From Muscardinus avellanarius (taxonomy: Eukaryota > Chordata > Mammalia > Rodentia > Gliridae): a stretch of 64,000 nucleotides of DNA. This document shows positions 45,489 through 57,609 of the stretch, piece after piece (the stretch's first letter is position 1; every line of letters begins with the position of its first letter). A program made the position numbers and the translations under genes. The notes below the pieces were generated by a model. It made no database searches. It was given only the letters and a program-made list of their open reading frames with translations, and was not told the origin of the DNA. The DNA lies in the NCBI GenBank assembly GCA_963383645.1, contig OY726563.1, forward strand, positions 28,366,821 to 28,430,820, in the 5' to 3' direction.

Positions 45489-46079
45489 ATCAAAAATGAA
45501 AATTTCATTTGAATAAATCTAATTGTAATAGTTACATGTTTATTGAATTATTTTTGTTATAGGCACTTTGCCATGTTTTACATGTTATAGTAGATTGCAG
45601 TAATGGTTTCAACTATTTACCTCTTCCTTTATCTGTCCCCTTTGCTATATGCATTTTTATGTTCCTCCAATCATAAATGAGCTGATCTGTCTTTTCTCTT
45701 AACTGTGGTCACAAAAGCTTCATTTACTTTGGCAAATATAATATTAGCATATGTGAGTAAGGGAGGGCTTGAAATGAATTTGTAAAATGGGGCTTGCCAT
45801 AAGAATATGCTCAGGATCAACTGTTGGAGAATAAAACACATGTAGGATAGAGTCAAGGACACTAAATAATCTCAGCCTGCACCATTTTAGACCATAGGGC
45901 ATCTAAACAACTCTGGGACTTGTTCATGAGACCTAGCATGAATAGCGTTACAAACCTCTAGTCAACCCCCAGCTATAAAATTATAGTTGCAGTCTACAGT
46001 AGACTTATTTTGGTATATGCATTATAGTGGTAATAACTGGTAAGATACAAATGATTTTCGCATTTCAATCAAACATGAA
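45489..46079. other. Intergenic stretch, nothing recognised
   Basis: AT-rich DNA; open frame 45671-45862 (-) has no supporting features. Confidence 0.5.
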
Positions 46080-46262
46080 TCAGTAGGGTCTATTATCATC
46101 TCCGTTGGACAAATGGAGACAATGAGATTCAGAGCAAAGTTCAGTAAACGGCTCTGGGACATGTTACCAGAAAGTAAATGATAGAAGCTGGTTTTGAAGT
46201 CAGGGAGCCTAGCTCCAGAGGTCATATTCTAACCAGTACACTGAAGAGCTTTGTTCTTGTGA
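46080..46262 (+). mobile_element. MIR (ancient tRNA-derived SINE)
   Basis: Follows the MIR consensus order: tattatcatctccgttggac, aaatggagacaatgagattc, then gctggttttgaagtcaggga and ttctaaccagtacactgaag. Well diverged, as expected of a pan-mammalian repeat. Confidence 0.8.
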
Positions 46263-47115
46263 AGATGAAATGAGATTTTTTTAAAAAGTGCTTTGTCAAT
46301 GTTAAAGCACATTAAAAATATAAAGTATTATTATGAGGCTGCAACTTCTTTTCAAAGATGGTGTACAATTCCAGCTAAATTTTTTTCTTTGTCTCATAAA
46401 AAGAAACCCCAGGCAAGCACTAGATGATTTAAAATGTACTGTTCTTTGATATGCCAGTTATAGAGGGAAAACTGATAAATGGTGAAATTTAACATGCCAC
46501 CTTCCTTCCGAATCAATGATAGACTGCTGCTATTTGCTAGGCAACTACCAAGTAAACAGAAAAATAAAGCCACGGTTTTCTTGGCAAGTGTCATTAAAAA
46601 TAGATTAACTTTACAGTAAATGTAATCTGTAGCATAGATCATACAGGCAAAAAAATCTGAAGGGGAAATGAAGGCATTAATAAGATATTTCTTAATTTTA
46701 TGAAGCGTTACACATATCAGCCCACTGAACCAAAATAACCTCTGGGAATTGCAATGAAACAGGACATTTATTCCTAAGCTTCAGGAGGCATGCATATAGA
46801 AATGGTGGAAAACAGGAAACTGATTATGCCTTGAAATTGAAATAAACATAAAAAAGAAAAGTCTGAAGATGCTAATAGGCATTAAGTTTATGAGGTGTGA
46901 CTTTATTTACACGGAATATTCTCTATGGGCATGAATTTTTAAAATTCCATTTGATTTTTCATTTTGCAAGTATTGAGAACTCTCAAAGTTATTATTTTTT
47001 GAACAAATTAACAATAGCAGGCTTCACTGGATGAAATGGGTGATGGGGAGCATGATTCTATTGAAGCCTAGTAACTAAACTGAGCAGGGTATGACCAGCA
47101 GAGGTGACCAGCAGA
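46263..47115. other. Intergenic stretch, nothing recognised
   Basis: AT-rich DNA without identifiable repeats or exons. Confidence 0.5.
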
Positions 47116-47333
47116 GGGACTTCTTTTTTTTTTTTTGCCGGTCTGGGGATGAAACCCAGGGACATTCGACCTCCAAGTTACACCTCCTGCCCTGCTTTTT
47201 ATTCTTTATTTTGAAACAGAGTGTCACTAAGTTGCAGAGGGCCTCACTAAGTAGCTGAGGCTGGCCGCGAACCATGATCCTCCAGTCTCAGCCTCCCGAA
47301 TGCTGGGATTACAAGTGTGCACCACCACACCCA
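47116..47333 (-). mobile_element. B1-dID SINE, long subfamily
   Basis: T-run, ccggtctggggatgaaaccc, ending ccaccacacccagc. The duplication agggacttctt lies left (just before the T-run) and right (47336-47346). Confidence 0.93.
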
Positions 47334-47464
47334 GCAAGGGACTTCTTCAATTGAAATATTTTGGGGTGTAGTATTCCTATTTACATAATACAAAGAAATT
47401 ACACTTTTATAAAAGGAGAATAAAAAACAGATGTAAAAGAAAAGAGAAGAAACAACAAAAAGAT

Positions 47465-47656
47465 TCCCAGTATTTGGGAGGCTGAGACTGGAGAACCACA
47501 ATTTCAGGACAGCCTCAGCTACTTAGTGAGGCACTTTACAACTTAATGAGACCCTGTTTCAAAGTAAACAGATTTTAAAAGTAGGGCTGGGGGTGAAGCT
47601 CAGAGGTAGAATGCCCCTGCGTTCCATCCCCAGTACTGCTAAAAAAAAAAAAAAAA
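47465..47656 (+). mobile_element. B1-dID SINE lacking its 5' head
   Basis: Starts at tcccagtatttgggaggctg, about 30 bp into the consensus, and ends gttccatccccagtactgct plus A-run. 5' truncation of this kind suggests incomplete reverse transcription. Confidence 0.9.
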
Positions 47657-47724
47657 TAGCAGAACAAGGAAATGATTATCTCTGGGTTAAGGGAAATGGA
47701 GAGACCATGATAAAATGACTATGT

Positions 47725-48103
47725 GTTATAATTAGATATAAAAATATCCCCTAAAGAGCTCACTTAATGTTTGGAGCTGATGTAATTGAGTCATGAGGTT
47801 GTAATCCCAGAAATAAGTAAATCTATTTTAACATGGGTAGTACCTGGTGTGGCTAAAGGTGGGTTTCTGGGCATGAGACCTTGGGGATTATATAAATGGT
47901 TCCTCCTCACCCTGCTGGAGCTCTACTGCTTCAGGCTTTGGGACATGAGGAGCATACCCCATATACTCTTCCTTCACTATGCCCTGAGACCTGTGGTCCC
48001 CAGTGTCACATGGATTGAGCCTGAAACTGTAAGAAAATAATCTTTCCTCTAAGTTATATGGTCAGATCTATAGATTATGGTTACAAGAAGGCTGACAGAT
48101 ATA
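47725..48103 (+). mobile_element. LTR of MaLR-like type, diverged
   Basis: The order aaaaatatcccctaaagagc, gtaattgagtcatgaggttg, ttggggattatataaatggt, gctctactgcttcaggcttt, gattgagcctgaaactgtaa and ctttcctctaagttatatgg follows the known layout of mammalian MaLR-type LTRs. Exact family not assigned. Confidence 0.6.
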
Positions 48104-48261
48104 CCATGAGAGATCTCTAAGGTGCTGGCAATTTATATGTCTTGGTTTCATGGCTATTTAGATGTTTACTGTGATAAATTATTGAAATTTAAGTATGTGT
48201 TTCTATACTCTTCTTTGTGCTTTCTTTCACAATAGAAATGATTTATTTAAAAAACAATACT

Positions 48262-48470
48262 AGCTGAGCATGGTGGCACACACTTGTAATCCCAGCATTT
48301 AGGAGGCTGAGACAGGAGAATCATGGTTCATATATAGCCACAACTAATTAGTGAGGCACTTTGCAATTAAGTGAGATCCTGTTTCAAAATAAGAATTAAA
48401 AATAGGGCTGAAGGTATACCTCAGAGGTAGAATGGCCCTGGATTTCATTTCCAGTGCTACAAAAACAAAC
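48262..48470 (+). mobile_element. B1-dID SINE, long subfamily
   Basis: Head agctgagcatggtggcacac, linker ggcactttgcaattaagtga, ID half gggctgaaggtatacctcag, ending ttcatttccagtgctac and A-rich tail. Confidence 0.9.
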
Positions 48471-48596
48471 AAACGAAAAAATACTAATAAGACTGTCATA
48501 TATGAAAGCACCTCTATAGGACTATCTTTTGTCTTATCACAAGCAGTTATCTTAAGCTGCCATTAAGCATCATATTTTTAAGAAGTCATTCCTGTT

Positions 48597-48808
48597 CCAG
48601 GCTTGGTGGCACATGCCTGTAATCCTAGTACTTGGGAAGCTGAGACAAGAGGATCAAAGATTTGAGGAGAGCTTTAGTAATTTAGCGAAACCCTCAGCAA
48701 CTCAGTGAGACTGTGTTTCTAAATAAAAAATAAAACAAAAAAGGACCAAGGGTGTAGCACAAAGGTAGAATGCACCTAGTTTCAATCATAGTACCAAAAG
48801 CAACAAAA
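48597..48808 (+). mobile_element. B1-dID SINE, diverged
   Basis: Head ccaggcttggtggcacatgc, middle gacaagaggatcaaagattt, ID half gaccaagggtgtagcacaaa, ending tcaatcatagtaccaaaag. Confidence 0.87.
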
Positions 48809-50586
48809 AAGGCATTGTTTTTATACAGAGCTTTGTGTTCCCATGCTAGATTATAAATCCTTCAAAGTCTCAGGTTACATCTTTAGTAATATTCTACTGC
48901 CTTATACAATATTTGACCCATATTAAATATTCAATAAAACTTGAAAAATGATTGGAGGACTGGAAAACAAACATATGAAATACACTTATAAAAAGCAAAC
49001 ACAAAACTTTTGCATATCTGTGTGTGTGTACCTAAATGCAAATGAAAGGTCATCATTTGGACCTAGGAACAAGGACAGCTTGTGGGTTGGTCTTCATTAT
49101 GCAAATGTTTTGGCCTTGCCAGGATTCAATATTTTGGAAGAGTGCTAGGGAGGGGATTGAGAAGCCTATCTACAATGCTTGTTCAAAAGATTCAATTCAT
49201 AGCTTTAGCAGGCAATAAAAGAAGTCTCTGGACCATGTAAGGGATTGCCCAGGCATAGCTAGGTGCATTGGCCATTTTATGTATTAATGCCAATCTCAAA
49301 TAAATCGCTTTTCTAGTCTTCTGTGGAAGAAAAGAGGATATTTCTGTCAGTAAGTGAATGGGGGATTACTGACTTGCTGACCTTTCCTGACTGTGATAAA
49401 AGATGACTTCTTTCCTTTCAGCAATACTTCAAAAATGGAAATTGCTCTTTTAAACGTACGAAGTGAGAATGAAGTAGGGAGCCAGCTATTATTCCATAAA
49501 TAGATGGTGGCAGAGGGCACCCCTTGGGAAAGGGAGAATTCTCATTAGGGCTATTTTTTTTTCTGAATGCTGTCAGTATGCATGAGTTTGCATTTAAAGG
49601 CTGTGGGGATAGGAGGAGGCAAGTCTTGACCGTACATATTTTTAAGACTCTAATTTTATTCCTGCAACATTTAAATTCAGTTTGTAAAATACAGTGCTCC
49701 TAAATGTCTTGTCCTATGTTTGCTATGTGGATTTTTATTTCATTTTCCTGATGAAGGAGTCATAAATGCAAAATTATTTTACTCTGCTTTCTTAAATACA
49801 AATAAGAATGGAAAATAACAAGGCATGTGTTTTTCCTTGACCCAGGAAGTGTGATAGTTGCTTGGTATTTCAAAGACAAATGAATCTTGCTGCTCAGTCA
49901 CAGAAAGAGAATGGGATAAATGGTTAGACTTTTTGTTAAATATGTCCAAAGATCTTTGGAGGTCTGATACATTTAAATAAATGAGAAAGCAATGAGGTAT
50001 TTAGTAATAGTGAATCAAAAGAACTAAAGTGCCTTTTTGTTTTGCCATATCACTGAAATCTTTTGTCAAGTCTTAAGGGACCCTTCTTGCAGGAATGCTT
50101 CACAACAGTTGTCAGAACCACTTCTTTGCCTCATGTTCTGAGTACCTGTGGTTTGAGTACACGACTTGGAGATATTATGCATAAAAAAGCAGGGATGTTG
50201 TATTATATACCAGTAGATGCTCTGGTGATAAATCATTTTATCTTTTGGCTATCTACTGTCATACAGAATCAAAGAAAAATGTCTGTCAAAACTGAACTTC
50301 ACATCAATCAATAGAATTTTATGATTTGGAATTTCATAGGAGAAAAAAATTCCTCAATTGTTTTCCACCTGAATGAAAATTGTTGTGATGACATATTTTA
50401 ATAGCAAATGATATTTTGTAATAAAAACTAAGTCATTATATCATTTAAATACCTAAATATGTTTTGTTTCATTTCAAGACAGACTGGCCCTCCCTTTAAA
50501 GTTGTTTATGTCCTGGGAGCACTTGAGATCGAAATGCATACAATATGTATGTATTTTCATGAAGTCATGACCTTTTAAATACAAAC
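48809..50586. other. AT-rich intergenic stretch, no gene seen
   Basis: About 1.8 kb without repeats I recognise. Short open frames only (48948-49218 +, 50063-50314 +), not supported. Confidence 0.5.
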
Positions 50587-50800
50587 CAGTTCACCAGGCA
50601 TAGTGGCACACAACTGGATTTCCAGTACTTGGGAGGCTGAGGCAGGTTTAAGGATAATTTCAGCAACTTAGGGAGACCCTCAGCAATTTAGTGGGGACCC
50701 TGTTTCAATAAATAGTCTGGGGTGTATGTAGCTCAGAGGTAAAATGCCTCTGGGTTCAATCTCCAGTACCAGTATCAACCCCTCCCCCCCAAAAAAAAAG
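50587..50800 (+). mobile_element. B1-dID SINE, diverged
   Basis: Head tcaccaggcatagtggcaca, linker gggagaccctcagcaattta, ID half gtgtatgtagctcagaggta, ending gttcaatctccagtaccag. Confidence 0.88.
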
Positions 50801-51017
50801 ACACAGATTTATCTTTAGGAGAACACAACAGCATGAAGGCAAAATTTTACTTCCCATGTCTTGCTTAACCTCAGGCTGAGTTGTGAACACAAATGTGGAG
50901 ATTAGGTTCTTCACTTTGGGTTCAGGTTGAAGGATGACCCAAGGATAATTTTAACTGATAGACTAATTTTAGTAACCATGTAGTTCAAGTCTCCAGGGCA
51001 GCTGAAAAAATAAATTT

Positions 51018-51226
51018 TCTTTTTTTGTGTGTGTGGCGCTTGGGATGGAACCCAGGGGTATTCTACCTTCAAGTTACAATCCCAGCTCTATTTTTTATTT
51101 TTTGAAACAGGGTCTCACTGAGTTGCAAAGAGCCTCACTAAGTAGCTGAGGTTGTCCGTGAAACATGATCCTTTGGTCTCAGCCTTAGGAATGCTGGGAT
51201 TACAAGCATGCACCACCACGCTCAGC
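51018..51226 (-). mobile_element. B1-dID SINE, long subfamily
   Basis: Starts ttttttgtgtgtgtggcgct and ends catgcaccaccacgctcagc, with the ID half gatggaacccaggggtattc. Confidence 0.92.
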
Positions 51227-53249
51227 AAAATAAAATATTTGACTGTAGTCAACAGTCTGCTTCTGTCTGGGCTTGATTCACCAGAGACTGAAGGAGCACT
51301 ACAGTGAAGGCAATAGAAACTCCTGTTGATAGTGTTTTATGTACAAGAGACTGTTTTTCAAAGTAAGCTATAAATACAAATAAATTGACCAAGCCAACTG
51401 GACCACCATGGTTGGGGAACACATGTGAATGGTGCTCTTTTTAGGGGACAAAGCAGAATATCAGAATCTAGAGGTAAGATGGGGAAAAACTCTCATGGGT
51501 GATATCAGAGATTCCAGAATATGTTTCACACTATAACTATTGATCCCTCCTGTTCACACATGACTTTGATTTTGGAAAAATATGAATGTAGAGGAGTTAA
51601 GACCAAAGTATTTCAATAAGTTATATTTTAATGTGAATGGGATAACTTGGAGAAATTTTTGATGGGGGACCAGGAAGTGTTGACATCTGGGATGGGATGG
51701 GAGGTGTTAAGAAATCTTCAAGTAATTCTTATTTAGAAATTTAGTACAACATGAATACTGAGACCTCTATCAAATGGGTCTCTGTCAAGGTTCTGCCTTG
51801 TCCAACTAAAACTGGCTTAATAAAAACATGAAATTGTTGCTATGACCTATGTCATATCAACATGGAACATAAGGCAGTTTGAACTTACTAGGAACTGAGG
51901 TTCCTCTCTATCTTTCCCTCTAGGTCCTATATGGCTCCTAATGACTGCTTGTCTCTATGGATTAATTCCATTCCTTTTTTCTCTGCTGTTTGTTTTCCTT
52001 GCATCTCTGCACACACTCCAAGGCCCCATAGTCTTTGTATTTTATTATTAGCTACATGCAGAGACCAATTCCAAATTAATGGGCAAGAGAAACAGAGGGA
52101 ACTAGCTTAAGGCAGGAACCATGTCTGCTCTAATCATCTCTGACCTGGGGTACAAGGTCATGTGGTACAAATATGGCTGTATTCCAAGTTCTCCATTATT
52201 CTCAGGGAAATCATGGATGGAGAATAAATTCCAAAACTAATCAAATGCACAAACTCTTCCAAGTTTCTACTCTTTTTCACAATTGTGCAGTTATACATGA
52301 CAACATTTGAAAAAGCTAACCATTCAATTTCCTTTTCCTGTATGTAATTTTTCCCAATACTTACTCTGACTTCTACTTTTTATGTCCATAAATTATAAAC
52401 AATTCTAAAAATGATCCAATTCTAAACCATCATAAGTATATAAATGCATTGCATATATACATATGTATACTTATAAATAAAAACCAGACCAACCTGAGGA
52501 AAACATCATATTACCAGAGTTTTCCTCACCAAAACATATCAAATTCAAACAAGTCTAATTGAAGCCAAACAGCACTTTTGGTTTGAATGGGCCTAAGAAG
52601 TTTCATTGCTTTGTCCTTTAGAGCATTTCTGATCTAGAGATGTTCTGCAATCACTGGGAGCATTTGGTTATTGCATCTTGAATTGTACTTGAACTTTCTG
52701 AAGCTCATATGCCTCGCTAAATATATACCAACATTTATTAATTTTCTGAGACAAACAGAAAAAATATTCCACATCTTGAGTGTTGAATGGAAAGATATGT
52801 GCTAAGTATTGTAGTTTGCACTGAGTTTTTGAGCAATGAGTTTTCCAAAATCCTTCCTCATCATAAAAATTCTAAAATATTAAGGTCTTCAAGAAATGGA
52901 ACTAGAAAATATATGTACAAGTTTACATCTCCATGGAATTTCTACATCATGCCAAATAAATTTGTCATGATAAACAGCATTCATAGCCGTTAGTCAAATG
53001 AGAAAAATGCCTTTTCTGATCATATGTTAAATGTTTATTACAATTTATTTTGTTTTCTTCACATTACCACATCTCAAATTATTAACACAGCCAAAGTAGC
53101 TAGAAATCATTTGAGGAAAGTTTCACCTAAAAGTTAATAATTGGAAACACTTATTGGAATAATAATAATTGAAAAACTGTGATGTCTGGAGTTGCCAATT
53201 TCCCCCAGGAAAAAAAAAGTGAGACAGTTAGAGACCCCATTAAAAAGCA
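51227..53249. other. AT-rich intergenic stretch, no gene seen
   Basis: About 2 kb in which I recognise no repeats or exons. Confidence 0.5.
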
Positions 53250-53507
53250 GCACACCTTAAGCCATGTGTGGTGGCACACACTTGTAATCCCCGCACTTGG
53301 AAGGCTGAGGCAGGAGGATCACACAGGTTCAAAGCCAGCCTCAGCTACTTAGTGAGGCTCTCAGCAACATAGTCAGACTACGTTTCCAAATAAAATATAA
53401 AAATAGGTCTAGGAGTGTTGCCTGGAGGAAGAAAGCCTCTGAGTTCTATCCCCAGTACCACATACACACACACAGACAGACAGACACACACACACACACA
53501 CACACAG
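53250..53507 (+). mobile_element. B1-dID SINE with (CA)n tail
   Basis: Head agccatgtgtggtggcacac, long linker gaggctctcagcaacatagt, ending ttctatccccagtaccacat followed by CA/GA repeats (53461-53507). Confidence 0.92.
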
Positions 53508-53693
53508 CAAAATCCCTTAAGATTAAAGATGTAAAAATTCTGAGGGGGAATGAGACAGTAAGGGATCACAAAGGGAACAAAAAGCAAATGCATTATTCCT
53601 GGGCCTTAACTCACAGATTGTTAACTATTCAATGTATGGAATATCCTTCCCTTACTCTTTCACCTTAACTTAACATGGATTGTTGGCTATAAG

Positions 53694-53870
53694 AGCCAGG
53701 TAAAGTGGCACATGACTATACTCCAAGTACTTGGGAGGCTGAGACAGGAGGATCACAGATTTGAAGCCAGCATGCTCTAACTTAGTGGGACCATGTTTCA
53801 AAAATAAAATGGTCTGGGGTATAGCTCAGTGATAGAACACCTCTGGGTTCAATAGCAGTACCCTCCTCCT
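53694..53870 (+). mobile_element. B1-dID SINE, diverged
   Basis: Head gagccaggtaaagtggcaca, middle gaggatcacagatttgaagc, ID half ggtatagctcagtgatagaa, ending ttcaatagcagtacc. The linker is short. Confidence 0.87.
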
Positions 53871-56231
53871 AAACAAAGAGTATGATGGGTACCATTCCCT
53901 ATCCTCTCACTCACTACCTTTCATATAGTCCTATCAGCTCCAAAATGTCAGTATTAAGAAGGCCAGAATACCTTGGCCATGACATAAAGAATAAAATTGT
54001 TGATAGGTCACCTTAACAGTCAATTCACAGGATCCTTAGCTGGCTATTTGCCATTTATGTTTTTCTTTCCTCTCCACCTATGTGCTCTCTTAAATGCTGC
54101 AGCACTTCATACTTAACATGAAGCAGAGATGTTTATATGGGATATCACATTGATATGAGTTGTAATATTTGGTGCCAGGATAGCCAACTAATCCTTGCTC
54201 AGAGTTAAAGTGCTACCCCAGAAAAAGTACCTAAAGCCAATTAACATTCTAAACTCTAGCTCACCCCTACCACCCTTTCTCATAAATAAAACTAGCTCCC
54301 TCCTTTGCCTTGAGAGTGAACCTAACTACCTTGGTCAGTGCTATCCCTCCCTTTGGCTAGGGAAAGGTGTCCCAATAGAGTCTAGTTCCAGTTATAGTTG
54401 TGTTCCTGATTCTTCTGATGAAGAACATAAGAGCCCCACTGAGCCTGCATCAAGGGGACTCCTTCTTCAAAATTATTTTGATACAACAGAAAATTGCCAG
54501 AGAGAAGTTGCCAAGCATGATAGCATTAACTGCCTTTGTACTGAACACATAGTATTACAACCCAGCAAAGTGGTGTTTCTTCTCCATTAAATTCTTAAGA
54601 ATTTAACTTCACATTCATAACAATTTTAAAAGTCTCTTGCTCAGGTTTAAAATAATTTAAGTCTTTCTTGTGAAATATATTTTCATTTAAAAATTCAATA
54701 TTGTCTACGAATGACTGATATTCATACATTCAAAAAATAGCATGAGTATGTGTGTGTGCACGCACACATACATATTAGAATTTTGTTGCAGAAATTGAAA
54801 TATTCAAACTTTCCAGTGGTTTGATGACATGACTTTCCAGTACTTGCTCCAAGCTTCTTTTATAATCATTATTTCTATGAAGTCATTCAACTTGGAAAAA
54901 ATTGCTTGCCAAAGCTGAGTTTCTCTGGTGAACTACTCAACACAGCTTTGGTTGTACAAAGAACACCATTCTTTCTGTGTTGTTAATCTTGGCTTAGAAA
55001 CATCACATATTATCCTTTCCACTTGAACAGTTCAGTTCCTGTTCTTTTCGTTATACTTTGGAGCAATTAGATTTCCTTCTGGAATATAAATGCAAGTTAC
55101 TTAGCTAGTGACTCTGAAAATAAATTTTCCAAGTGTAGCTCTATGGAACCTCTTCCCAGGGCAACATTTAGTAGTTAGAAATGTGAGGACTTCCATGAAT
55201 TTCTCAAACTTGCTTTGTTTAAGAAAACTGTTGGCATTTTATTACACAGTTTTGTTTAGTCTTATTTTAACTTTTGAGATTAAGTTGCTATGATACTGTG
55301 TCCCAAAACTTGACATAGAAGCTGAATTATTTAATTAGTGCTTCTTATAAAAATACTCCTAAGTGCTTAATTCTAATTTTTATTTGCTCTTTTAATTTTA
55401 CCCATTTAACACTGCACTTCTGAAAAGCTATTAACATAAAGTCAAACCATTAAAATTTGATAAACAAATCAATAATTTAGGTATTCAGTGGATTCATCTA
55501 CAGAATATAGAATTTCATCATCAATTTGTTTTCTAACCAAAATGACTTAAAAACTATTGAATTGGAACATTATCAACATAGCATGGGCTTGACTTAATAA
55601 AGCAGATTGTTCACAGGATATATGAACAATATGAAAAAGTAAACTGAAATTGCTTTTTTATGTTCATAATGAAATCTCTAAAGGCAAAGATTTTCCCTTG
55701 TCAGGTCCTAGTGAGATTATGTCTCCATGTTCTTCCAAATTCAGAGGAATTGTGTCATAGAAAATTATCAGGCAAGACATGTTTGTAAAGGTGATTTGCT
55801 CATAAGAATCCTCTATAAGAAAATTACTTACACTAAAAATACAATATATCCAATTAATGATGCTATGTCATCAAAGTAGTATACTAAAAGGCCACTGAAA
55901 AAGAGAAACATTATTAGAAAAATGAGAAAATGTTCAATTTTACAACAAATATGCATATTTTTGAAAGTTTGATATTAATTACAGGCTTAGAAGTGTTTTA
56001 AAATATTTTCTTTTTAGCAGAAATAACAGAACCACTCAAAACCTGAAGGTTCATGAGACATATTTATAATAAATATATTTTATGTTCAAAAAGATTTTAT
56101 CAATATAATAAAGTATGCTTAATTGCATATAATTTTATTTCTATCTTCAAGAAGATTTTCTGGCATACATACAAGTGAATACTATTGCATTCACACCAAA
56201 GTGTGATACTGAATTTTAATTTTATGATTGT
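53871..56231. other. AT-rich intergenic stretch, no recognised gene
   Basis: The 131-codon plus-strand frame at 54195-54590 is the longest non-repeat frame in the left part of the window. It has no domain I recognise and no upstream splice or promoter evidence. The rest is AT-rich and unrecognised. Confidence 0.5.
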
Positions 56232-56395
56232 GTGTGTGTGTGTGGTACTGGGGATTGAACCCAGCAGTACTCAACCACTGAGCTATACCACCAACCGTTT
56301 TTTATGAGTTACTGTGTGCTGGCCTTGGACCTGCCAGCCTCTCATATCAGCATTCTAAGTACTAGGATTATAGGCTTATACCAACATACCTAACA
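56232..56395 (-). mobile_element. SINE (ID half plus shortened B1 half), diverged
   Basis: TG-run, then ggtactggggattgaaccca, gtactcaaccactgagctat, and a shortened B1 part ending taccaacatacctaac. Confidence 0.82.
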
Positions 56396-56732
56396 TAAAT
56401 TTTTATGTATATATGCGCATATGCACTGAATATATAAAGTGCCTCTTTAATTAAAGCAAAAGCAGAAAGGTAGAATGTAGGGAAGCCTGGATTAATATAT
56501 TCTGCAAATCAAAAACTACCAAAACCCAACATACAATATCAAACAGTTTCACTACTCTTGTTTCTAATTCTGTGATTATGGAGTAGAGAAAAAGACAGTC
56601 TATACCTCCATCTCCTTTCTGTACATTTTAAAAGAGGCTTTTATTGCTGATTCATATAATTCAACTGCAGATGACAGAAAGGATGTTGGGTAAGAACTTG
56701 AAATATAAAAAATTTAAAAACCCTATTATGGG

Positions 56733-56815
56733 GACCTGAGGGTATAGTTCAGGTTAGAGTTCTTGCCTAGTATATGAATCCTTAGTTTCAATCCTTGGTA
56801 CCACAAAGAAACAAA
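56733..56815 (+). mobile_element. ID-like SINE monomer
   Basis: Only the tRNA-like half is present: gggtatagttcaggttagag, then ttcaatccttggtaccacaa and an A-rich tail. The A-box and B-box positions fit a tRNA-derived promoter. No B1 head precedes it. Confidence 0.75.
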
Positions 56816-56969
56816 AATATTTTAAAATGAAATAAACATATGCTGGATTTCCAAAGTAATATACATTTGAAAGGAGAAAATTAATTGAAGACATGTAAAT
56901 TAGAAGTTTTATCTAAAGGGTTTACACAACAGAGAAGACACAAACTCAAACCATATCAGTGAAACCACT

Positions 56970-56975
56970 TTTATT
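56970..56975 (-). promoter_or_regulatory. TMEM47: Candidate distal polyadenylation signal of TMEM47
   Basis: The minus strand reads AATAAA here (plus strand tttatt), about 3.4 kb after the stop codon. Cleavage would fall near 56950. Two SINE pieces start just beyond it (56733-56815 and 56232-56395), which fits a boundary between constrained UTR and intergenic DNA. Other AATAAA-like hexamers occur in the AT-rich UTR, so this is a best guess. Confidence 0.5.
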
Positions 56976-57543
56976 TGTATTTTTCCACATAGATAACTTC
57001 ATGTCAACTACAAAAATCACGAAATAAAGAATTGATCATGAAACTGCAAACTCAAAATCACTGGAGCGATAAACAGGTTTCCTCCAGATGACTGTTAAAA
57101 AAAAGTAACCAGGATATCATAAATTCATATTTAAGTAGTAAACATGGCATATATTTGAAAACAATAAATATAGATTAGCAGTAGAGAAATTAATAGCATA
57201 AACAGCATGAAGTACATTTTAAGTTTTAAGACAGATGAAATTTCTAGGCACAGTTTTAGGCATTAAAGAGGACACAGAGGCATAGGTTAGTGTGCGCTGC
57301 TCTGTACAAAAATACGGTCTGAATAAATTACATTGCTAGCCATACAACTAGACATCACTTACCAGTCAGTTCATTGCATGTTTAATAATATACAAGTACA
57401 TGCTAATCCATATATATCATTTATATTTCAAACACATAGGTCTCTCTATATTTGTCTTTAAAATTTACATGTTGAACTTATAAAAAGCTAAATACTTGTG
57501 CAAGAAATCCAAATAACTAGCCCTGCTGAGTACTTTTATGCTA

Positions 57544-57606
<63 letters not shown>
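57544..57606. repeat. (GT)n(AT)n microsatellite in the TMEM47 3' UTR
   Basis: About 10 GT units followed by about 20 AT units. Confidence 0.96.
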
Positions 57607-57609
<3 letters not shown>

